A stretch of 64,000 nt of DNA from Paenibacillus sp. SC116 (GCF_024733555.1 NZ_JANIOF010000001.1:1095225-1159224), one strand, 5' to 3'; positions 52,485-62,243 are shown, numbered from the stretch's first letter. Notes: a model not told the origin generated them from the letters alone. Made by a program: numbers and translations.

Positions 52485-53071
52485 GCTTCCCTCCGATAAC
52501 GCAATATTAATCCCATAACAAAATCAATTACAAAATGCGCCATAATCGGCGCCCACAACGATCCCGTCCATTCATACATAAGTCCCATCGCATATCTAAT
52601 ACTAAACACAAGAGCGGTAGGAACCCAATGTTTCAAATAACGAACATGTATAGCCGCAAATAAAATACTCGTCCAATAAGGTCCTATCGCGAATTGAATC
52701 GCACCGCGAAACAGCAGTTCCTCACAAATACTGACGATTAGAGCTATAATAAATATATGCCAGACTGGTCGATCGCGGAACAGTCTCTCATTTACACCTC
52801 CATCATCGGTAACATCATCTGGAACGAATCTGGAGATTAGCAAGTCAACGATAATAACAATTGCCGCTAAGCCGATTCCCCACAACCACGGCTGTGCGTT
52901 ACTCGGGAACAGCAGCAGTTCAAATGGATTGCGCTGTTGAAACCATATCCACACAACCCCAATGATAAGCGTAATCGCTTGAGTCAAATATAAATTCAAC
53001 AGTAACGTTCGATCATCCAATTCGCTAATTCGTGCTTGCTGTTCTTTGAACGCTTTCCACTTTTGCTTCAT
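52481..53071 (-). CDS. ypbD: CPBP-family intramembrane protease (YpbD-like)
   Basis: A 196-residue membrane protein with the CPBP/Abi motifs: CEELLFRGAIQF (EExxxR), LFAAIHVRY and the C-terminal MAHFVIDFVMG (HxxxD). About five or six helices follow a polar N-terminus. Position before the YpbG-like gene matches YpbD. Substrate unknown. A weak GGGATG site lies before ATG 53071. Confidence 0.85.
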   Translation of the reverse strand: MKQKWKAFKEQQARISELDDRTLLLNLYLTQAITLIIGVVWIWFQQRNPFELLLFPSNAQPWLWGIGLAAIVIIVDLLISRFVPDDVTDDGGVNERLFRDRPVWHIFIIALIVSICEELLFRGAIQFAIGPYWTSILFAAIHVRYLKHWVPTALVFSIRYAMGLMYEWTGSLWAPIMAHFVIDFVMGLILRYRREA

Positions 53072-53216
53072 TCCATCCCTACTGTTCTATGTAGCTTATG
53101 GCTATTCTTGTCGATAATAAACCATAAATGTATCATATCAAATACAAGAATACTCGTACAACTACAGGAATTAGGAAGTGAACTGACAACTTCTGCGAAT
53201 TTGGCAATTGTTATGA

Positions 53217-53245
53217 TTGACACGATTTATGAACCGTGTTAAAGT
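53217..53245 (+). promoter_or_regulatory. Sigma-A promoter of serA
   Basis: TTGACA (53217-53222), 17-nt spacer, TAAAGT (53240-53245). It leads straight into the T-box leader. Confidence 0.7.
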
Positions 53246-53251
53246 TAGAAA

Positions 53252-53551
53252 AAATTTCATGTTCGTAAAGTACGTTGAAGGAAAAGAGCAGTTATGAAGC
53301 TTACAGAGAGCCGATGGAAGGTGCGAATCGGTGGTGGATGAACTTGCTCCAGCATTCCTGAGTAGTTGGGCTGAAACTTTCTATTTCTATTGAGAACTAG
53401 TAGGTCCAATCGGCTAGAATCCGTTACCATTCTCATCTCTCTTAGAGATGCCAAGGTTGACCGTGCGAACGGACAACGAACTAGGGTGGCACCACGATCT
53501 AAACTCTCGTCCCTTACTACGGAAGTAGTATGTGGATGAGAGTTTTTTTAT
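53252..53551 (+). promoter_or_regulatory. T-box riboswitch of serA, probable serine specifier
   Basis: The T-box core AGGGTGGCACCACG is at 53483-53496, just before a terminator (stem 53502-53544, then seven Ts). Stem I shows AGAGAGCCGATGG and GGTGCGAATCGG, the conserved upper part. GAGCA-GTT pairs with AAC-TTGCTC and GGAA with TTCC, leaving a loop strand C-AGC-A, so AGC (serine, 53351-53353) is the probable specifier. Uncharged tRNA-Ser would hold the antiterminator and allow serA expression. Confidence 0.9.
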
Positions 53552-53593
53552 ATTTTCAACGATTATATAGGTACACAAAAGGGAGGAACTACA

Positions 53594-55183
53594 ATGTTTA
53601 AAGTATTGGTATCGGATCCGATTAGCGACTTCGGAATCCAGCAATTAATGGATGCTCCAGATGTACAGGTAGATAAAAATACCGGTTTATCTGAAGATGA
53701 ACTCGTAGCAATTATTGGGCAATATGATGCACTGCTCGTTCGCAGCCAAACAAAAGTAACTCCACGCATCATGGAAGCTGGCACAAAATTGCGGGTAATC
53801 GGACGCGCTGGTGTCGGCGTGGATAATATTGATCTGCAAGCAGCTACACAACGCGGAATTATTGTTATTAACGCTCCAGATGGAAATACAATCACAACTT
53901 GTGAACATGCATTCGCGATGATGATGGCGATCGCAAGACACATTCCTCAAGCGTATGAAAAGACGATTAAAGGAATATGGGATCGCAAGTCTTTCTTGGG
54001 CGTTGAACTGCGCAACAAGACGCTAGGTGTACTAGGAATGGGACGTATCGGCAGCGAAGTGGCCAAGCGGGCAAAAGCATTCGGCATGAACATCATTGGA
54101 TTTGATCCATTCATGACAGACGAAAGAGCAGACAAGCTGGGCATTAAGCTAGGATCTGTAGATGATATTATCCGACAAGCTGATTTCATTACTGTTCATA
54201 CACCACTTACCCCTGAGACAAAACATATGATTGCAGGACCTCAGTTTGAAGTAATGAAGCCTGGCATGCGCATTATTAACTGTGCTCGCGGAGGTATTAT
54301 TGATGAGCTAGCACTAGTTGAAGCTATTGATCGCGGTATCGTAGCTGGTGCAGCATTTGACGTGTTCGAAGTTGAGCCTCCTGCACCTGATCATCCATTC
54401 TTGAGTAATCCAAACATCATTGTAACCCCTCACCTAGGCGCATCCACAGTTGAAGCTCAAGAAAATGTCGCGATAGATGTCTCAGAACAAGTAATTTGCA
54501 TCTTAAGAAATCAACCATTTAAAAATGCGGTCAATATGCCTCCAGTTCCAGCAGATGTATTGAACAAAATTCAGCCTTACTTTGATTTGGGTGAAAAGCT
54601 CGGAATATTTGTTTCTCAATTGTCTAAAGGTCCGGTTGTTGAGATTATCGTTAACTATTCTGGTGAATTGGCAGAAGTAGATACTCAACCTTTGACTCGC
54701 TATATTGTTAAAGGAGTACTGCAGCAGCATTTAGGTTCTAATGTTAATGTTGTTAACTCGATGCACTTAGCTAAAGTTCGTGATATTAATATTCTTGTAC
54801 AAAAGTCTAATGTTGCAAAAGGCTTCACTAACTTAATTACGGTTACCCTTCGTACGAATGAAGACGAGCGCCTAGTTGCTGGTACCCTTTTGAATGGATA
54901 TGGTGAGCGAATTGTTCAAATCGATAAATACCCAGTCGACGTATCACCAGAAGGCCATTTGTTATTGGTGAAACACAATGACAAACCAGGGATGATCGGT
55001 TCTGTAGGTACATTGCTAGGCAACAACGATATCAACATCGCTACGATGCAAGTGGGACGTAAAATTGTCGGTGGATCAGCTATCATGGTATTATCCGTAG
55101 ATCGCGCTGTTCCAAAAGAAGTTATCGAACAATTAAAAACAACACCTCAAATTAATAAAGCAAAAGAAATTGTATTCCAATAA
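53594..55183 (+). CDS. serA: D-3-phosphoglycerate dehydrogenase
   Basis: A 529-residue long-type SerA, the first enzyme of serine synthesis. The catalytic and NAD domains (residues 1-315) show GRAGVGVDNIDL, LGVLGMGRIGSEVAKR, NCARGGIIDE (catalytic Arg), FDVFEVEPP (Glu) and VTPHLGAST (His). An intervening ASB domain and a C-terminal ACT domain (LLVKHNDKPGMIGSVGTLLG) follow. GGGAGG precedes the start. Controlled by the T-box upstream. Confidence 0.97.
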   Translation: MFKVLVSDPISDFGIQQLMDAPDVQVDKNTGLSEDELVAIIGQYDALLVRSQTKVTPRIMEAGTKLRVIGRAGVGVDNIDLQAATQRGIIVINAPDGNTITTCEHAFAMMMAIARHIPQAYEKTIKGIWDRKSFLGVELRNKTLGVLGMGRIGSEVAKRAKAFGMNIIGFDPFMTDERADKLGIKLGSVDDIIRQADFITVHTPLTPETKHMIAGPQFEVMKPGMRIINCARGGIIDELALVEAIDRGIVAGAAFDVFEVEPPAPDHPFLSNPNIIVTPHLGASTVEAQENVAIDVSEQVICILRNQPFKNAVNMPPVPADVLNKIQPYFDLGEKLGIFVSQLSKGPVVEIIVNYSGELAEVDTQPLTRYIVKGVLQQHLGSNVNVVNSMHLAKVRDINILVQKSNVAKGFTNLITVTLRTNEDERLVAGTLLNGYGERIVQIDKYPVDVSPEGHLLLVKHNDKPGMIGSVGTLLGNNDINIATMQVGRKIVGGSAIMVLSVDRAVPKEVIEQLKTTPQINKAKEIVFQ

Positions 55184-55294
55184 TACGAAAATGTGCTGAT
55201 GATTCTGATAATTAAACTTAGCACTATTTATGTTTTATTATCTTAACTAGTTTATAATTACCCGCTGTTCCACGAACAACAAGATTTACAACGC

Positions 55295-55329
55295 AAAAAT
55301 GACGTCTGACTACGGCAGACGTCATTTTT
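55295..55329. terminator. Bidirectional terminator after serA
   Basis: AAAAATGACGTCTG pairs perfectly with CAGACGTCATTTTT around a 7-nt loop. Suits serA on the plus strand; it lies 112 nt past the stop. Confidence 0.88.
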
Positions 55330-55411
55330 GCTGCTTAACCTTTACTTGTCGACAAATCTTATTTCGCAATTCTGTTCCGTTCGTCAACTTTTACTACTTT
55401 CATAAAGCAAA

Positions 55412-55462
55412 AAAGAACCTTTACAGCAACAGTTCAATCGACTATTGCTGTAAAGGTTCTTT
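55412..55462. terminator. Terminator after resE
   Basis: An 18-bp inverted repeat (AAAGAACCTTTACAGCAA and its complement) around a 15-nt loop. It lies 25 nt past the resE stop, with T runs on both sides. The rest of the serA-resE gap shows nothing else. Confidence 0.88.
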
Positions 55463-55486
55463 CTACTTCAATCTTTGACTTACGTG

Positions 55487-56914
55487 TTAATTAACGCTAA
55501 CGAACGGTAATGAAATAGAGAATGTCGTTCCCGCTCCTACCTTGCTGCTCACTTCAATCTTGCCTTGATGCGCCTCAACGATATTTTTGACGATAGCTAG
55601 ACCCAATCCAGTTCCACCCGTAACTCCACGTGTACGAGCTTTATCTGCTTTATAGAACCGTTCAAAAATATAGGATAAATCTTGAGACGGAATCCCCTGC
55701 CCATGATCACGAATGTGTATAACAAGCCATTCTTGTCGCGAATCTACGATTACTTCAGTCTCAACTTGTATCAACTGCTCCGCCTGCGAATGCCGAAATG
55801 CGTTATCCAACAAGTTCGTTAATACTTGCTCCAATCGATCCTCGTCGGCACTAGCCAATATATATCGCTCAGCTTTAAGCTCAGCTCCTAGTGGAATACC
55901 CTGTTCTTTTGCTAATACTGAATACTTCCGCAAAACACGGTGGATAAGTTCGTTGGCATCTACTTCTGCCCAGTGCATTTGCAAATGTCCCGCTTCCATA
56001 CGAGCAAGATCCAACAAGTCTTTCACAAGCCGTCCCATACGAAGGGACTCGTCATGAATGACTTGTACAAGCTCTCGTCTTTCCTCCGGGGAAGTAACGA
56101 TATCATCCAGTAACGCCTCACTATAGCCTTGAAGCATCGATAATGGTGTTCTAATCTCATGAGAAATATTAGCGATAAAGTCTTTTCGCATTTTCTCCAA
56201 GCGAACTTCTTCTGTCACATTTCGCAGTACAGCAACAGCGCCTCGAACACCATTAACATTGTGCAAAGGTCCTATTACAACAGACCATACTTCTTGTTTC
56301 ACATGAATACGTGTCGTTACCTCTACTGCCTGACTAATCACTTCATGAAACAATGGACGCAATGGACCTGGCACGGACTGATCGAGCTCATACTCCTCCA
56401 TCTCGTTCCATTCAAGCGTACTCCATTTTTCAAGCTGCGCTTGACCTTGAGGATTTGTAGATAGCACGCAACCTACTGCATCGAACGTAATAACTGCATC
56501 CGTCATACTGCGCAGTATGCTTGATAGATGTTCTTTCTCGTGTTGCAAGTCTTGAATGACTAAATCAAGTTCTTCTGCCATATGATTGAATGTCTGCGCG
56601 AGTTCACCTATCTCGTCCGTAGAGCGAATAGGTACGACTCGCGAAGAATAGTCTCCTTGACGAATCGTTTCTGCAGCCGACTTTAGCAAGCGCATCGGTT
56701 GTGTAATCTTGGTGAACAGAAAAAAGGCAAAAAATGTTGTTAGCGAAAACCCTACTATTGCCGTATATACAAATAGACGTTTTACATCATTCGGATCCGC
56801 AAAATTACTATCTATATACGGAAGAAGATACACACCTAAAAATAGTAGGATCGCAGCAACCAATCCAATGATCGTGATCCAAAGTTTACCAACTACACTT
56901 CGCCAAAATTTCAC
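55487..56914 (-). CDS. resE: Sensor histidine kinase ResE
   Basis: A 475-residue kinase. Two membrane helices (WITIIGLVAAILLFLGVYLL and VYTAIVGFSLTTFFAFFLF) enclose only about 20 outside residues. HAMP (residues 68-120), PAS (near 130-230), HisKA with FIANISHEIRTPLSML, and HATPase (NAFRHSQ, GTGLGLAIVKNIVEAHQGKI) follow. It lacks the large extracytoplasmic domain of B. subtilis ResE. Start is GTG 56914, immediately after the resD stop, so the pair is coupled. Confidence 0.9.
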   Translation of the reverse strand: MKFWRSVVGKLWITIIGLVAAILLFLGVYLLPYIDSNFADPNDVKRLFVYTAIVGFSLTTFFAFFLFTKITQPMRLLKSAAETIRQGDYSSRVVPIRSTDEIGELAQTFNHMAEELDLVIQDLQHEKEHLSSILRSMTDAVITFDAVGCVLSTNPQGQAQLEKWSTLEWNEMEEYELDQSVPGPLRPLFHEVISQAVEVTTRIHVKQEVWSVVIGPLHNVNGVRGAVAVLRNVTEEVRLEKMRKDFIANISHEIRTPLSMLQGYSEALLDDIVTSPEERRELVQVIHDESLRMGRLVKDLLDLARMEAGHLQMHWAEVDANELIHRVLRKYSVLAKEQGIPLGAELKAERYILASADEDRLEQVLTNLLDNAFRHSQAEQLIQVETEVIVDSRQEWLVIHIRDHGQGIPSQDLSYIFERFYKADKARTRGVTGGTGLGLAIVKNIVEAHQGKIEVSSKVGAGTTFSISLPFVSVN

Positions 56915-57631
56915 TTACTTCGGTACCTCCAATTTATAGCCGACTCCCCACACGGTTGTAATCATGGTAGCTGCTTCAGGAGATACTTTATTTAATTTCT
57001 CACGCAAACGTTTGACATGTGTATCCACTGTACGCAAATCACCAAAGAACTCGTAGTTCCAAACATCTTTCAACAGTTCTTCGCGCGAAAATACTTTATC
57101 AGGTGAAACCGCCAAGTAATGAAGCAGTTCGTACTCTTTGGGAGTCAAGCTGACTTCCTGCCCGCCAGCCGTCACACGATGAGCATCATGTTCAATGATT
57201 AAATTAGGGAACACGATATTGTTGCTAGTCTTTGGATCATTCGTCAAGAAGGCCGTAGCTGAAGAACGGCGAAGTACCGCCTTCACACGATAAATGACTT
57301 CGCGAGGACTGAACGGCTTGACCACATAATCGTCAGCTCCTACTTCAAAGCCCTGCACACGATTCATCTCTTCTCCTTTAGCCGTAAGAATGATGACAGG
57401 TGTAGCTTTCACTTGACGAAGTCTTGTACACACTTCAATACCATCTATACCTGGGAGCATTAAGTCGAGCAGGATGAGGTCGAAGTCATCATTGACCGCT
57501 TTGTTAAGAGCTTCCTCCCCATCTTCTGCCTCATCAATTTCGTACCCTTCTTTTTCCAAGTACATTCTCAATAATCGCCGAATTCGTTCCTCATCATCCA
57601 CGACAAGAATGCGATTTATTTGTTCTGACAT
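56915..57631 (-). CDS. resD: Response regulator ResD
   Basis: A 238-residue OmpR-type regulator. The receiver (ILVVDDEERIRRLL, phospho-Asp in LILLDLMLPGIDG, switch Thr in VIILTAKGEE, Lys in DYVVKPFSPREV) is followed by a winged helix (SLTPKEYELLHYLA to TVDTHVKRLREKLNK). ResD controls respiratory and anaerobic genes. The start follows AAAGGGGAG. Confidence 0.95.
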   Translation of the reverse strand: MSEQINRILVVDDEERIRRLLRMYLEKEGYEIDEAEDGEEALNKAVNDDFDLILLDLMLPGIDGIEVCTRLRQVKATPVIILTAKGEEMNRVQGFEVGADDYVVKPFSPREVIYRVKAVLRRSSATAFLTNDPKTSNNIVFPNLIIEHDAHRVTAGGQEVSLTPKEYELLHYLAVSPDKVFSREELLKDVWNYEFFGDLRTVDTHVKRLREKLNKVSPEAATMITTVWGVGYKLEVPK

Positions 57632-57698
57632 GACTAACTCCCCTTTCAACACCACTAACAATACGTTCCTCTATATCATACTGCATAATACCTTAGGT

Positions 57699-58952
57699 TT
57701 ACACCCCTGCATATGAATGAAGTCCGACAATTAGCAAATTCACACCGACCAATGTAAACATAACAATAATGAAGCCAATAACGACTAACCACGCCGACTT
57801 CTCACCATGATAGCCGCGCGATAAACGCAAATGAAGATAGGCGCTGTAGAACAACCAAGTAATTAATGCCCACACTTCTTTCGGATCCCATGCCCAGAAG
57901 CGTCCCCAAGCCTCTTGAGCCCAGATCATTGCAAAAATAAGTCCACCTAGCGTAAAGACTGGGAAAGCAATAGCGGTTGCCCTATAGCTAATCTCATCTA
58001 GATCATCAGCATTCATACCGCGAAGAAGAGGTTGAAGTGCTCTGGCAATAGGCTTGCGAATAATTAATCGAATGAGTCCATATAACAATAACCCTGACAT
58101 GAGAGACCAAGTCACCGTATTCATTTTACGCGCAGTCTTATGACTGTCCATTGCTGCTGGAACTTCCATAAGTGGAAGCTGCATGCCTAAAAACTTCTCA
58201 TCTCCAACGACCTTACTATTAGAAGCTGCAAAAATCGGTGGTAATGTATAAGAAATTGAATCCGGTTTACTATTAATTTGCGTGGTGTTGTCTACCGTTT
58301 CAACCACTTCGACCGTACGCTGCAATTCCACTTCATAACCAGCTGCACGATAGCCGAATACAGCAACGACATATCCTAAAATAATAATGACCGTGAACAA
58401 ACTGAATTCCAAGGCGATTTGAGATTTACGCTTCGAGCTATCATCCCAGCGCATCGCATGAACCAAGTACATAATTCCAGCTACGAAACCGACTGCAAAG
58501 AACGCTTCACTCGCACCTACCATCGATACGTGCAAAATAAGCCAAATGGATTTGAGCTGTGGAATTAATGGCTGAACTTCGTTAGGAAACACGGATGCAT
58601 ATCCCATCATTAGAATAGCCAGCGGGACAGCGAACAACCCAAGCGCAGCTGAACGATAAATAAAATGCATGACGATATAAGCTGCAATTATCATAATCGC
58701 CAAAAATGACATGAATTCGTACATATTACTGAGTGGAATATGTCCCGAACCTATCCAACGAGTTATAAAATAAGCTAGTTGAGCAACAAACCCTAATACA
58801 GTAACGGCAAAAGAAATCGTTCCCCATTTCTTGAGATGTGCTTCTTGATTTTTTCTGCGTCCTGCTACAGTAAAAACATATAAAATAAGGGCGAAGCAAA
58901 AAAGGAAAAAGGAAGTTAAATAGGAGTTCTGGCTGAACTCTAATATGTTCAT
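57699..58952 (-). CDS. resC: Cytochrome c maturation protein ResC (CcsA type)
   Basis: A 417-residue membrane protein with eight or more helices. The heme-handling WWD-type motif is WGRFWAWDPKEVWALITWLF near residue 355, with flanking histidines for heme (ILHVSMVGASEAFF, AYLHLRLSRG). An insert of about 70 residues around residue 210-290 (ELQRTVEVVETVDNTT) lies outside the membrane. It works with ResB to deliver heme to apocytochromes such as QcrC. Overlaps resB by 4 nt. Confidence 0.94.
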   Translation of the reverse strand: MNILEFSQNSYLTSFFLFCFALILYVFTVAGRRKNQEAHLKKWGTISFAVTVLGFVAQLAYFITRWIGSGHIPLSNMYEFMSFLAIMIIAAYIVMHFIYRSAALGLFAVPLAILMMGYASVFPNEVQPLIPQLKSIWLILHVSMVGASEAFFAVGFVAGIMYLVHAMRWDDSSKRKSQIALEFSLFTVIIILGYVVAVFGYRAAGYEVELQRTVEVVETVDNTTQINSKPDSISYTLPPIFAASNSKVVGDEKFLGMQLPLMEVPAAMDSHKTARKMNTVTWSLMSGLLLYGLIRLIIRKPIARALQPLLRGMNADDLDEISYRATAIAFPVFTLGGLIFAMIWAQEAWGRFWAWDPKEVWALITWLFYSAYLHLRLSRGYHGEKSAWLVVIGFIIVMFTLVGVNLLIVGLHSYAGV

Positions 58953-60619
58953 GACTTGTCCCCTCCACGATCAATAGCATTCACATCTACTTCAAGCTCT
59001 GTCTCTCGCAGTATGCGAGCCACTTCGTTACGCATTCCATACCAATTTTTGTTCGTATGAGCTCCGAGCAACAATTGCTTCCCATTGAACCGCAGCCAAA
59101 TACGACGATGCTGCCAGTAGAAGCCCATAACCAAACCAATCATGGATATTCCTGCTCCCACCCAGATATAAGGGAGGGCCTTCTCGATTCTAACGTTCAA
59201 GTAGCTTAAAGATTCTTGGATGGTGACATCTGCCATAGACTGAACGTCGATTTGGATTTTTTTCATAATTTCCTGATTCAGCACATCTTCACGGAAACGC
59301 TGCTTGTCTTTTTGCAATGGGAAGTAGAAGTAAGGCTCACCTGTTTCTTCTAATCCAGGCCCTGTGATCATAAATAAAAATGCTGGTGCGTTAGGATTAG
59401 GCGTTTTCGTTATCGGCTTACCATCCTCGCCCAAGTCAAAATCCATGTACTTCTCACGAAGCTCCAATGTATAAGGGCCGACAATGTACTTTGGCTCCGA
59501 TTTATTAATTTTCAATTCGAACGAACCGTACACTTCGTTTGTCTTCGTATTTTTGAGCACCGGCTTAACAGCGACGAGCTTGGGTGTCAGATCAAAATCA
59601 TATTGAAATATCATCAAATCTTCATATCTCAGCGGCTCGTTTACTCTTATATTGTGCTTATGAACCTCCTCTAATTGCGGTTCTGCTAGAGGATCTTCAC
59701 AATTCGCCACACAACGGTATAAGGTAGCTTGAGTCTCAAACAATTTAGGAATAACACGACCTTCTTTGGCAAACTCTTCTGGCATTTCATCTAATGTGTA
59801 GTATTCAACAGTAAACTTATCATTTTCTAAATAATAGGGGGTATTCTCAATCGGACGTGGTTCATTATGCGGAAACGCTGCATAATATTCTAAGTTCCAG
59901 CCAGGAATGCTGCGAGCCAATACAGCCAACAAAAAAACAATTAACCCAATATGGTTAATATAAGGCCCCCAACGACTGAAACGGTTCTTCTCTGCCAGTA
60001 TTGCACCATCCTGCTCGTATACACGATAGCCTTTGCGCTTAAGCGCCTTCTGTGCTTTCTGTATCCAATCTTCCTGATTCATAGATTCAGGCAATTGCTG
60101 TTCATAAACGATGCGTTGACGACGCAGAAATTGATCATGCTTGCGAATTTTTTGCTTATGCAAGGCACGATAAAGTGGTAATACCCGATCCAAGCTACAA
60201 ATGACCAATGAAGCCCCGATCATAACAAGCAAGGTTACAAACCACCATGATTCGTATGTATGTGACAAGCCTAGCAAGTAATAAATATGTCCTATCGTGC
60301 CGTAGTTTTCTTTGTAGTAAGTCGAGGGATCAAAGTTGATGAACTGGCTCTCTTGAGGATAAATCGTTCCCAGCGACGCACCAATGAGTGTAATGATTAT
60401 AATGACAACTGCTATTTTTACAGAAGAGAAAAAATTCCACACACGGTCAATCACGCTCGGATTTGCTTTTTGAGACTTTCGGGCAACGCCATCATATCTC
60501 ATCTCTAAAACGGATGTTTCCCTATCACTTTCATGTAAAGGCTTACCACAAGCTTCACACAGTATCGTCTGAGTTGGATTTTGATGCCCGCATTCACATT
60601 TCGTATTTTGGAATTCCAA
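58949..60619 (-). CDS. resB: Cytochrome c maturation protein ResB with N-terminal zinc ribbon
   Basis: A 556-residue ResB. The ResB domain has helices at about residues 70-90 (VKIAVVIIIITLIGASLGTI), 125-145, 215-235 and 490-510, and a large outside domain with ENDKFTVEYYTLDEMP. Unlike B. subtilis ResB it begins with a four-cysteine ribbon (KCECGHQN and LCEACGKP). Start codon TTG 60619 follows AAGGGGG. Coupled to resC by overlap. Confidence 0.92.
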   Translation of the reverse strand: MEFQNTKCECGHQNPTQTILCEACGKPLHESDRETSVLEMRYDGVARKSQKANPSVIDRVWNFFSSVKIAVVIIIITLIGASLGTIYPQESQFINFDPSTYYKENYGTIGHIYYLLGLSHTYESWWFVTLLVMIGASLVICSLDRVLPLYRALHKQKIRKHDQFLRRQRIVYEQQLPESMNQEDWIQKAQKALKRKGYRVYEQDGAILAEKNRFSRWGPYINHIGLIVFLLAVLARSIPGWNLEYYAAFPHNEPRPIENTPYYLENDKFTVEYYTLDEMPEEFAKEGRVIPKLFETQATLYRCVANCEDPLAEPQLEEVHKHNIRVNEPLRYEDLMIFQYDFDLTPKLVAVKPVLKNTKTNEVYGSFELKINKSEPKYIVGPYTLELREKYMDFDLGEDGKPITKTPNPNAPAFLFMITGPGLEETGEPYFYFPLQKDKQRFREDVLNQEIMKKIQIDVQSMADVTIQESLSYLNVRIEKALPYIWVGAGISMIGLVMGFYWQHRRIWLRFNGKQLLLGAHTNKNWYGMRNEVARILRETELEVDVNAIDRGGDKS

Positions 60620-60649
60620 GGATGCAGCCCCCTTGCGTTATGCACTTGG

Positions 60650-61171
60650 TTAGCTAGTAATTTCCTTTATCTGTGTCTTCAACACAGATTCCTCTACTTC
60701 ACCTAATATGATATTGTGTACGGTACCATCCGGCTTAATAAAGAACGTGGTAGGAAGAGGTCGAATGCCGTACGCTTTGGCAGCTGATTTCTTGCTGTCC
60801 AGCCAAATTGGGAACGTAATATTCATAGCGTTAACATAATTGTTTACGGTAATCGGATCTTCACCATTATTGACAGCTATAATGGAAACTCCTTTGTCTT
60901 TCCATTCCTCATGAGCACGTTGAAAGGCCGGCATCTCACGCGTACAAGGCTCACACCATGTGCCCCAGAAATTCAGGACAACGGCCTGTCCTTTGAGATT
61001 ATTAAGCTCTTGCACATCCCCATTCAATTGCTGAAGCTTTATATTCGGAACCTTACTTCCTATAACAGGGACTGAATCGTTCGCGAATAAAGCTGAACCT
61101 ATGGCGAATCCGCCAAGAAGTATAATGGCTCCAAGAATAACCATTTGAAGAGATTTATTTCGTTTCCCCAT
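60650..61171 (-). CDS. resA: Thiol-disulfide oxidoreductase ResA
   Basis: A 173-residue membrane-anchored thioredoxin-like protein. After one N-terminal helix (MVILGAIILLGGFAIGSALF) comes the active site NFWGTWCEPCTREMP. The cis-Pro loop (IRPLPTTFFIKPDG) and the acidic residue in AFQRAHEEW fit ResA, which reduces the disulfide in apocytochrome c before heme attachment. AAAGGGCG precedes the start. First gene of the res operon. Confidence 0.95.
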   Translation of the reverse strand: MGKRNKSLQMVILGAIILLGGFAIGSALFANDSVPVIGSKVPNIKLQQLNGDVQELNNLKGQAVVLNFWGTWCEPCTREMPAFQRAHEEWKDKGVSIIAVNNGEDPITVNNYVNAMNITFPIWLDSKKSAAKAYGIRPLPTTFFIKPDGTVHNIILGEVEESVLKTQIKEITS

Positions 61172-61375
61172 CTTAATTCGCCCTTTCTATGACAATTTTC
61201 ACAATTAGGCGGCGCATTTCAAACAATTTGATTACACCGAACACGTCCATTATAATCCATATAGGCAAGGACACATCTTCCTTTTTATGAAATTTATGTG
61301 TCATAGAAGGGCGACACAGTTGTTATATGCTGTTAGATGCCACAAATCCTTCACGCATCTTGTAACGCTACAATG

Positions 61376-62119
61376 TTACTTTAAGCGCTCCGATTTGACA
61401 GGAGATTGCTTCAATTCATTAATCTCAGCCTTCGTCAATAGACGGTGCTTGCCACGCACAAGACCTTGCAGCGTAATATTACCAAATTGAACACGCTTCA
61501 GACGCGTCACAGGATGTCCAATCGCTTCAAACATCCTTCTAACTTGGCGGTTACGGCCTTCATAAATTGTCATACTAATCGTTGCGACTTTTTGCTCCAA
61601 ATCGACATCGAAATACTCAACCTCAGCAGGCTGAGTCATTCCATCTTCTAGCATGATGCCCTTTTTAAGCTTCTCAAGTGCATCACCATGAGGAATACCT
61701 TTGACCGTAGCACGATAAATCTTGCCAACGTGATGACGCGGATGTGTCAGCCAATTCGCCAAGTCTCCATCATTCGTCAAAAGCAGTAATCCTTCAGTGT
61801 CATAATCCAATCGACCAACTGGATAAACACGTGTCTTTATTTTGCCCAAGAAGTCCTTGACTGTCTTACGGCCTTCTGGATCTGACATCGATGTAATTAC
61901 ACCTTTCGGTTTATAAAAGGCGATAACGACTTTCTCAGCCGCTTTTCTCAGCGGACGACCATTCACTGTAATCTCATCCGTATTCGGATTCGCTTTTACC
62001 CCAAGTGTCAACACCGGTTCGCCGTTTAGTTCTACTTTTCCATCTAATATCAATTGCTCACATTTGCGGCGGGATGCAATACCTGCATTCGCCATAATTT
62101 TTTGAAGACGTTCTTCCAT
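61376..62119 (-). CDS. rluB: 23S rRNA pseudouridine synthase RluB
   Basis: A 247-residue RsuA-type synthase. The S4 RNA-binding domain (RLQKIMANAGIASRRKCEQL, residues 1-60) is followed by the catalytic GRLDYDTEGLLLLTNDGD with its Asp, and GRNRQVRRMFEAIGHPV. The start at 62119 is preferred; a start three codons earlier would be only 2 nt from the GAGGT site. Follows spmB after a terminator. Confidence 0.93.
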   Translation of the reverse strand: MEERLQKIMANAGIASRRKCEQLILDGKVELNGEPVLTLGVKANPNTDEITVNGRPLRKAAEKVVIAFYKPKGVITSMSDPEGRKTVKDFLGKIKTRVYPVGRLDYDTEGLLLLTNDGDLANWLTHPRHHVGKIYRATVKGIPHGDALEKLKKGIMLEDGMTQPAEVEYFDVDLEQKVATISMTIYEGRNRQVRRMFEAIGHPVTRLKRVQFGNITLQGLVRGKHRLLTKAEINELKQSPVKSERLK

Positions 62120-62206
62120 TTGTGTCATTCACCTCAAACCTATGATATCCGTTCGTGAACAAGTCCACAAGCGAAACTGATAAAATCGTGTCGAAACAAG
62201 AAAAAA

Positions 62207-62243
62207 CACCCTGTTTTAGGTGTATATCACCTAGAAACTGGGC
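62207..62243 (-). terminator. Terminator after spmB
   Basis: CCCAGTTT and TAGGTG pair with CACCTA and AAACAGGG on the minus strand, closing on a short loop, then TTTTTTC. 35 nt past the spmB stop. Confidence 0.8.

Noticed and set aside
53257-53454. Minus-strand frame inside the serA leader
   Set aside because: The segment is accounted for by the T-box structure and has no start signal.
55412-55462. Long inverted repeat considered as an insertion-sequence end
   Set aside because: Single copy, 25 nt past resE with flanking T runs; behaves as a terminator, and no transposase is near.
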